Position numbers and translations under genes: made by a program. A stretch of 64,000 bases of DNA from Prochlorococcus marinus str. MIT 9313 (GTDB lineage Bacteria > Cyanobacteriota > Cyanobacteriia > PCC-6307 > Cyanobiaceae): NCBI RefSeq assembly GCF_000011485.1, contig NC_005071.1:1801347-1865346 (forward strand), in the 5' to 3' direction. The notes under the pieces were generated by a model that was given only the letters and a program-made list of their open reading frames with translations, did not search any database and was not told where the DNA came from. Of the stretch, positions 58,425-64,000 are shown one piece after another (position 1 is the first letter of the stretch; each line of letters opens with the position of its first letter).

Positions 58425-60674
58425 TTATCCAAACTTGCTAGCTGTAGATGCAATCACAAAGGCACCGAAGGTAAATATGTTGCCCACTGCAAAGTGAGTC
58501 ACGCCAACCAGACGGGCCTGCACGATCGAAAGAGCTACTGGCTTATCACGCCATCCAACCAGGTTGGCAATCGGAGAGCGCTGATGAGCCCAAACGAGAG
58601 TCTCGATCAGCTCCTGCCAATAACCCCTCCAAGAGATCAGGAACATGAATCCTGTTGCCCAGACCAAATGGCCTGCAAGGAACATGTATGCCCAAGGGGA
58701 GAGATTATTAATCCCGAATGGGTTGTAGCCATTGATGATCTGGGAACTATTGATCCAGAGATAATCCCTGAACCAACCCATTAAGTGGGTACTGGACTCA
58801 TTGAACTGAGCCATGTTGCCCTGCCAAGCGGCAAGGTGCTTCCAGTGCCAGTAATAAGTTGCCCAAGCAATGGTATTCAGTGCCCAGAAAATAGCCATGT
58901 AAGTGGAGTCCCACGCAGAGATGTCGCAGGTGCCGCCACGTCCAGGGCCATCACAAGCAAAGGCATAGCCGAAGTCCTTTTTATCGGGCATCAGCTTGGA
59001 ACCTCTTGCATCAAGTGCTCCCTTGATCAAGATCAATGCAGTGGTGTGAAGACCCAAGGCAATGCCATGGTGAACCAGGAAATCTCCTGGGCCAATAGGC
59101 ATGAAGTTGGAAACCTCTGGACTGGCATTAATCAGATCCATCCAGTAGTGATCCCCAGGCATCCCAGCCGCAGCCAAGGAAGGGGCACTATTTGCATTCG
59201 CCAGCAGCACATCAAGGCCATACATGACCTTGCCACTAGCGGCCTGAATGAACTGAGCAAAGATGGGCTCAACAAGGATCTGCTTTTCGGGGGTTCCGAA
59301 AGCAATCACCACATCGTTATGGAGATACAGCGCCAGGGTGTGGAAACCGAGGAGCATGCAAACCCAGCTCAAGTGACTGATAAGTGCTTCTTTGGTTTCT
59401 AAGACCCTTGCAAGAACATTGTCCTTATTGGCCTCAGGGTCATAGTCACGGACAAAGAAGATTGCTCCGTGGGAGAAGGCACCGCACATCAGGAAGATGG
59501 CGATGTACTGATGGTGGGTGTAAAGAGCTGCCTGAGTGGTGTAGTCCTGCGCAATGAAGGCATACGAGGGCAAGGCGCCCATGTGATGCGCTACAAGGCT
59601 TGCTGCTGTACCTAGACAGGCAAGAGCAAGACCAAGTTGGAAGTGCAGGGAGTTGTTGATCGTGTCGGTGATCCCGTTGTGATTGAGACCGTAGTGACCG
59701 ATTTTTTCTCGGAAACCATCCTTATGAGGATCATTGGGATGATTGGTGTTGTGACCGTCGGTGATTTCCTTAAAGGTATGGCCGATACCGAAACTATTCC
59801 GGTACATATGGCCACCGATGATCATGAAGACACCGATCGCAATGTGGTGGTGCGAGATGTCAGTCAGCCAAAGGGCACCACTCTGTGGATGAACACCACC
59901 TAGGAAAGTAAGGATGGCCGTGCCAGCGCCTTCAGAAGTACCAAAGGCATGATTCAAAGAATCAGGATTCTGTGCATAGGCTCCCCAGTTTCCTGTGAAG
60001 AATGGGGTCAACCCTTCAGGGTGTGGGAGAACTGTGAGGAAGTTGTCCCAACCGACGTGCTGACCACGTGATTCAGGAATGGCCACGTGAACGAGGTGAC
60101 CAGTCCAGGCGATGTTGGTGAAACCGAACAGCACTGCGAGGTGATGATTCATCATCGCCTCAGCGTTCTTGAACCACGCCAGCGAAGGACGGAACTTTGG
60201 CTGTAAATGCAGCCAACCACCGAACAAGAGCCAAGCAACCAGGATGTCAATGAAGATGGCGCCCTGGTAAAGCTCTGTATTGGTGCGCATTCCGATGGTG
60301 TACCACCAGTGGTACAAACCGGAATAGCAAATGTTTACTGGACGGGAAGCACCCGCTTGAGTCAAAGCATCAGTGATGCCTTGACCGAAGTGAGGATCCC
60401 AAATTGCGTGGGCAATCGGTTGAACATTTTGTGGGTCGGCGACCCACTGTTCGAAGTTGCCCTGCCAGGCGATATGGAACAGGTTTCCTGCAACCCATAG
60501 GCCAATAACAGCCAGATGACCGAAATGGGTAGAGAACAGCTTTTGGTAAAGCCGTTCTTCGGTCATGCCGTCGTGGCTCTCGAAGTCGTGAGCCGTGGCT
60601 ATGCCGTACCAAATACGGCGGGTTGTAGGGTCCTGTGCCAGACCCTGGCTGAACGAAGGAAATTTCGTTGCCAT
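58425..60674 (-). CDS. psaB: Photosystem I P700 apoprotein A2
   Basis: The 749-aa PsaB binds P700 and half of the electron-transfer chain. It starts [20 protein letters not shown] and has eleven membrane helices with many His ligands for chlorophyll. The inter-subunit 4Fe-4S cluster FX is held by Cys in [20 protein letters not shown]. It is 21 bp downstream of psaA in the same message. Confidence 0.99.
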   Translation of the reverse strand: MATKFPSFSQGLAQDPTTRRIWYGIATAHDFESHDGMTEERLYQKLFSTHFGHLAVIGLWVAGNLFHIAWQGNFEQWVADPQNVQPIAHAIWDPHFGQGITDALTQAGASRPVNICYSGLYHWWYTIGMRTNTELYQGAIFIDILVAWLLFGGWLHLQPKFRPSLAWFKNAEAMMNHHLAVLFGFTNIAWTGHLVHVAIPESRGQHVGWDNFLTVLPHPEGLTPFFTGNWGAYAQNPDSLNHAFGTSEGAGTAILTFLGGVHPQSGALWLTDISHHHIAIGVFMIIGGHMYRNSFGIGHTFKEITDGHNTNHPNDPHKDGFREKIGHYGLNHNGITDTINNSLHFQLGLALACLGTAASLVAHHMGALPSYAFIAQDYTTQAALYTHHQYIAIFLMCGAFSHGAIFFVRDYDPEANKDNVLARVLETKEALISHLSWVCMLLGFHTLALYLHNDVVIAFGTPEKQILVEPIFAQFIQAASGKVMYGLDVLLANANSAPSLAAAGMPGDHYWMDLINASPEVSNFMPIGPGDFLVHHGIALGLHTTALILIKGALDARGSKLMPDKKDFGYAFACDGPGRGGTCDISAWDSTYMAIFWALNTIAWATYYWHWKHLAAWQGNMAQFNESSTHLMGWFRDYLWINSSQIINGYNPFGINNLSPWAYMFLAGHLVWATGFMFLISWRGYWQELIETLVWAHQRSPIANLVGWRDKPVALSIVQARLVGVTHFAVGNIFTFGAFVIASTASKFG

Positions 60675-60695
60675 GTGGGGAAAGGTCAGGAAAGG

Positions 60696-63026
60696 TCAGC
60701 CGAGCCCAAGAAGGCGGGCATGGAAGAAGGCCCAGGTGGTCACAATGCCACCAAACAGGAAGTGGGTTACACCAACTGCGCGGCCCTGCGTAATCGAAAG
60801 TGCCCGGGGCTGGATGGTGGGAGCAAGCTTGAGCTTGTTATGAGCCCAGATAATGGATTCAAATAGCTCCTGCCAGTAGCCACGGCCGCTGAACAAGAAC
60901 ATCAAGCTAAAGGCCCACACGAAGTGGCCACCAAGGAATAGCAGGCCATAGCCGCTGAGGCCAGTGCCGTAGCTCGTGAGCACCTGTGAGGACTGAGCCC
61001 AGAGGAAGTCACGGAACCAACCATTCACAGTGATGGCGCTTTGAGCAAAGTTGCCAGAAACGAGATGAGTCACACTCCCGTCTGAATTAACAGTGCCCCA
61101 TACATCGCTTTGCATCTTCCACGAGAAGTAGAAGATCACCATCGAGAGGGAGTTGTACATCCAGAACAGGCCTAGGAACACGTGGTCCCAAGAGGAAACC
61201 TGGCAGGTACCACCACGACCTGGGCCATCGCAAGAGAAGCGGAAGCCAAGATTTGCCTTGTCAGGAACAAGACGGGAACTGCGGGCAAAAAGCACACCCT
61301 TGAGAAGGATGAGGCAAGTTACGTGAATGGTGAAGGCATGGATGTGGTGAATCATCAAGTCGGCTGTTCCCAAGGGAATAGCCATCAGAGCCACCTTGCC
61401 GCCTACTGCTACAACACTTCCGTTGAACACATCACTAACTGCACCTGGCAGACCTGTAGTCGTGCCAACCACAGCTGATGTGCCAATTGAAGACGCCCAA
61501 AGGCTTTGGATCCACTGAGCTAAGACAGGCTGCAACTGGATTGCAGAGTCGCTGAACATGTCTTGGGAACGACCCAAAGCACGCATGCTGTCGTTGTGTA
61601 TATAAAGGCCGAAGCTATGGAAGCCAAGGAACATACACACCCAGTTGAGGTGACTGATAATGGCGTCCCGCGCCTTGAACATGCGGTCAAGCACGTTATC
61701 GACGTGCACTGAGACGTCATAGTCACGAATGACTGCGATGCCAGCGTGAGCGGCTGCTCCGCAAATCATCAAGCCACCAATCCACATGTGGTGTGTGAAT
61801 AGCCCAAGAACCGTTGGGTAATCAGTCGCTAGGTATGGATATGGAGGCAGAGAATACATGTGGTGTGCAACCACGATGCTTCCTGAACCAATGCAGGCCA
61901 AGTTCACTGCCAGCTGAGCATGCCAGCTATTGGATAGGAACTCAAAGAGACCTTTGTGACCATTGGGAGCTGGGAATAACAGGGGGTCACCCTTTACGTT
62001 CCCCATGATCTCTTTCATGCTGTGGCCGATACCGAATCTTGAGCGGTATACATGACCTCCAAACATCAAAAAGACCGCCCATGCCAAATGGTGATGAGCA
62101 ACATCAGTACTCCATAGAGCACCAGTTACAGGATTCACTCCTCCGTTGTTGGTGAGAAAATCACTAAAGGCCCACCAATTAGCCGAGAAGAAATTCCCGA
62201 CGCCTGAAGCAAGACCTGGATAAATCTGGCCAACGAGATCAGCGTTGTAGAGCTCGTGTGGCAGAGGGATATCCGCTGCAGTGGCGATGGTCTTGCCATC
62301 AAGCACCATTGGAGTGCCTGCATCTATGGCATCCAAAAGGGCGTTGGTGGGGTTGGCCACATGGATCAAGTGACCTGTCCAACCAAGAGAGCCCAAGCCA
62401 AACAGACCAATCTGATGGTGCTGAAGCATCGACTCAATCTTCTTAAACCACTCCAGCTTTGGAGCTGCTTTGTGGTAGTGGAAGATTCCGCCATGGAGTA
62501 CCAGGGCAGCCATGATTAGGGCACCAGTTGCCAGAGCCATGAGCTCCGTCTCACTGGTGATGCCCCAGGCCCTCCACATTTGGAAAATGCCGGAGGTGAT
62601 CTGAATGCCGTTAAAACCGGCACCCATATCAGCATTCATGATTTCTTGACCGACGATTGGCCAAACGACCTGCGCACTTGCTTTCACGTGCGTGGGGTCG
62701 GCTAGCCAGCCGGAGTAGTTGGAGAAGCGGGCACCGTGGAAGAAGGCACCGCTCATCCAGATAAACACTATGGCCAAATGGCCGAAGTGCGCCGAAAAGA
62801 TCTTCCGGCTGGTTTCTTCCAGATCCCCAATGTGGGTATCGAAGTCGTGGGCGTCAGCGTGGAGGTTCCAAATCCAGGTTGTGGAGTTTGGTCCTTTAGC
62901 GAGGCTTTTCGAGAAAAATCCGGGTTGTTCGAATTTTTCAAAGTCGGCTGGAACGTGGTCCCGGTCGACTGGTTGATCGTAAATGGGCTTCGCTTTTTCC
63001 CCACGCTCTGGTGGGCTGATGGTCAT
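60696..63026 (-). CDS. psaA: Photosystem I P700 apoprotein A1
   Basis: The 776-aa PsaA starts [20 protein letters not shown], and shows [20 protein letters not shown], the FX cluster loop. It pairs with PsaB as the reaction-centre heterodimer. The 5' leader (63027-63240) is GC-rich and structured. psaA is the first gene of the unit; transcription runs leftwards to the terminator at 58343. Confidence 0.99.
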   Translation of the reverse strand: MTISPPERGEKAKPIYDQPVDRDHVPADFEKFEQPGFFSKSLAKGPNSTTWIWNLHADAHDFDTHIGDLEETSRKIFSAHFGHLAIVFIWMSGAFFHGARFSNYSGWLADPTHVKASAQVVWPIVGQEIMNADMGAGFNGIQITSGIFQMWRAWGITSETELMALATGALIMAALVLHGGIFHYHKAAPKLEWFKKIESMLQHHQIGLFGLGSLGWTGHLIHVANPTNALLDAIDAGTPMVLDGKTIATAADIPLPHELYNADLVGQIYPGLASGVGNFFSANWWAFSDFLTNNGGVNPVTGALWSTDVAHHHLAWAVFLMFGGHVYRSRFGIGHSMKEIMGNVKGDPLLFPAPNGHKGLFEFLSNSWHAQLAVNLACIGSGSIVVAHHMYSLPPYPYLATDYPTVLGLFTHHMWIGGLMICGAAAHAGIAVIRDYDVSVHVDNVLDRMFKARDAIISHLNWVCMFLGFHSFGLYIHNDSMRALGRSQDMFSDSAIQLQPVLAQWIQSLWASSIGTSAVVGTTTGLPGAVSDVFNGSVVAVGGKVALMAIPLGTADLMIHHIHAFTIHVTCLILLKGVLFARSSRLVPDKANLGFRFSCDGPGRGGTCQVSSWDHVFLGLFWMYNSLSMVIFYFSWKMQSDVWGTVNSDGSVTHLVSGNFAQSAITVNGWFRDFLWAQSSQVLTSYGTGLSGYGLLFLGGHFVWAFSLMFLFSGRGYWQELFESIIWAHNKLKLAPTIQPRALSITQGRAVGVTHFLFGGIVTTWAFFHARLLGLG

Positions 63027-63240
63027 CGAGAGGTTCCTCGAGGGACGGGATCGAGGTGGAGGTCCACCCCTTCGACAGGCCCATGGGCTTGCCGGGGCCC
63101 CGGAGACACCACCACCGAAGTGGTGCTGATACCGGGCGCCAGCACAAGTCGAAAGTCGAAACTCAGACTCACACTGGAGCTATGGGCCCCTACAAGGGGA
63201 CCGCTTCAAGCAGCATAAAGCTGAGCACCACTCACTACGA
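63027..63240 (-). promoter_or_regulatory. Structured 5' leader of psaA
   Basis: The psaA leader read on the minus strand contains several strong hairpins: ACCAC-type 6-bp stem at 63110-63115/63120-63125 closed by a TTCG tetraloop; palindromes CCGGGGCCCCGG (63092-63103) and GCCCATGGGC (63079-63088); GGTGGA/TCCACC at 63055-63060/63063-63068; CCCC/GGGG at 63187-63190/63196-63199. A conserved psaA RNA motif with hairpins closed by UNCG loops is known from cyanobacteria, and this leader is a likely member; ligand and effect are unknown. Confidence 0.65.
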
Positions 63241-63456
63241 CAGCAAGTAACAAATGTTCTATCCGCTCGCTAATCAGTGGGGGCCTGGCGTCTGCAGAAG
63301 GGCCACTGACAGAAGCGGATCATTAATACACGTAAGTTTACAACTCCAAAAGAAGCAAATTTTCAACGCTAATTAACATAAATCAATCAACTAATCCAAC
63401 ACTGCCGCCTTGCAAGGAGTTGCCACGCTTTTACCCACACCGGGTGGCTGCCCAGA
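63241..63456. promoter_or_regulatory. Promoter region between psaA and the right-edge gene
   Basis: This 216-bp AT-rich segment lies between the psaA leader (minus) and the last gene (plus). AT-rich tracts such as TTAACATAAATCAATCAACT near 63372-63391 fit a divergent promoter. No promoter boxes can be fixed by eye, and no reading frame is credible. Confidence 0.4.
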
Positions 63457-64000
63457 ATGACCAAATCTTGCCTCCCTCCAATGCCGCTTTCGAGCCGGCG
63501 TCAGCAATTCAATCTGTCGTTATGGCATGGGAAGGCCATGCGCCTATTGCAAGGCCTGGTGTTGGTTGTGCTGCTGAGCATCTCTGGGCTCTCTCCCGCA
63601 CAAGCCCTGCCAGGCTGGCCCTTTAACAACCAAAACAAGGAACGTTCAACAACGCAATCCTTACGCGTGCCAGCGCCAACTGGAACTCTGCAAGAGATTG
63701 CCCCACCAGGGGCAGTACAACAACTGCGAGAGCAACTCGCCAAGCATCACCCCCAACTGAGCCTGGAAAGCCCAACAGAAGGGACAGTGCTTAAGAAGGA
63801 TGGGAGCTGGGAGCTCTTGCTCAATTTGAAGGACTGGCCACTGACCAACGATCCAGAACTAGGCCTCGGTGCCCATGTTGTGGTGCAACTTGATGAGAAT
63901 CCACCACTCCGCATTAGCGAAGCAGATGGTGGCCAACTGCGTATTGCGATGGAAGGCCTGCAGCCTGGAAGTCACAGACTCAGCGCCTACGCCGCTTATC
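63457..64000 (+). CDS. Exported hypothetical protein (3' truncated by window)
   Basis: The frame starts at ATG 63457 (or ATG 63538) and runs open to the right edge, giving at least 181 residues. A signal peptide is visible: RLLQGLVLVVLLSISGL then SPAQA just before a cleavage-like site. Further on, PGAVQQLREQLAKHHPQLSL and LQPGSHRLSAYAAY are visible; the latter resembles the end of a beta-sandwich domain found in secreted cyanobacterial proteins. I do not recognise the function. It is divergent from psaA. Confidence 0.65.
   Translation, partial: MTKSCLPPMPLSSRRQQFNLSLWHGKAMRLLQGLVLVVLLSISGLSPAQALPGWPFNNQNKERSTTQSLRVPAPTGTLQEIAPPGAVQQLREQLAKHHPQLSLESPTEGTVLKKDGSWELLLNLKDWPLTNDPELGLGAHVVVQLDENPPLRISEADGGQLRIAMEGLQPGSHRLSAYAAY

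Noticed and set aside
1-64000. CRISPR arrays, insertion sequences or prophage
   Set aside because: No regularly spaced repeats, transposase, integrase or phage structural genes were seen on either strand.

Overview
The window is a stretch of chromosome from a unicellular marine picocyanobacterium of the Prochlorococcus/marine Synechococcus lineage. The evidence is the set of oxygenic-photosynthesis genes (psaA, psaB, psaD, psaI, psaL, ndhN), cyanobacterial families (LdpA, CAAD, DUF2839, CCB-type assembly factor, Ycf45-like ATPase, cyanobacterial-type GshA) and the compact gene order (psaD-trpE-gshA-ppc, ndhN-ldpA, psaI-psaL, psaA-psaB). Base composition is about balanced, which fits a low-light Prochlorococcus of the MIT9303/MIT9313 type or a Synechococcus. 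No phycobilisome or divinyl-chlorophyll marker lies in the window, so I cannot choose between them.

Layout. (1) 1-9300: end of an LpxB-related glycosyltransferase, RNase D, a cytochrome b6f cofactor-assembly protein, an amidase, hemF, mrp, rodA, an unusual histidine kinase and psaD. (2) 9300-17400: trpE, gshA, ppc, a GNAT protein, tRNA-Arg(CCG), recF and speD. (3) 17400-18770: a gene-poor, AT-richer segment with small or decayed reading frames. (4) 18770-34000: larE, a doubled CobO-type ATPase, moeB-rhodanese with a JAMM protease, CAAD, fructosamine kinase, a CrtD-type carotenoid enzyme, tyrA, a degenerate DinG-like protein, recA, a HAD phosphatase, tRNA-Gln(TTG), a Ycf45-like ATPase, and ldpA-ndhN. 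(5) 34289-50997: one long same-strand ribosomal/transcription superoperon from rplC to prfA, including secY, adk, rpoA, truA, rplM-rpsI-rpmE. (6) 51000-56800: HNH nuclease, alr, tRNA-Ser(GCT), a 718-bp gene-free AT-rich segment, then a cell-envelope group (penicillin-binding-type serine hydrolase, NlpC/P60 hydrolase, GT2 glycosyltransferase). (7) 56884-63026: photosystem I genes psaI-psaL and, on the other strand, psaA-psaB, separated by a 795-bp gene-free region with strong hairpins. The right edge cuts a secreted or lipid-anchored hypothetical protein.

The window is mostly core housekeeping DNA. I see no insertion sequence, prophage, CRISPR array or defence system. The points most worth a second look are: recF, whose conserved N terminus lies upstream of any usable in-frame start and looks like a one-base deletion; the moeB-rhodanese/JAMM pair; the tandem CobO-like protein; kinase- and helicase-like proteins that lack key motifs; structured leaders before psaA, secY, rplM and rplC; and a perfect 17-bp inverted repeat at 57816-57851.
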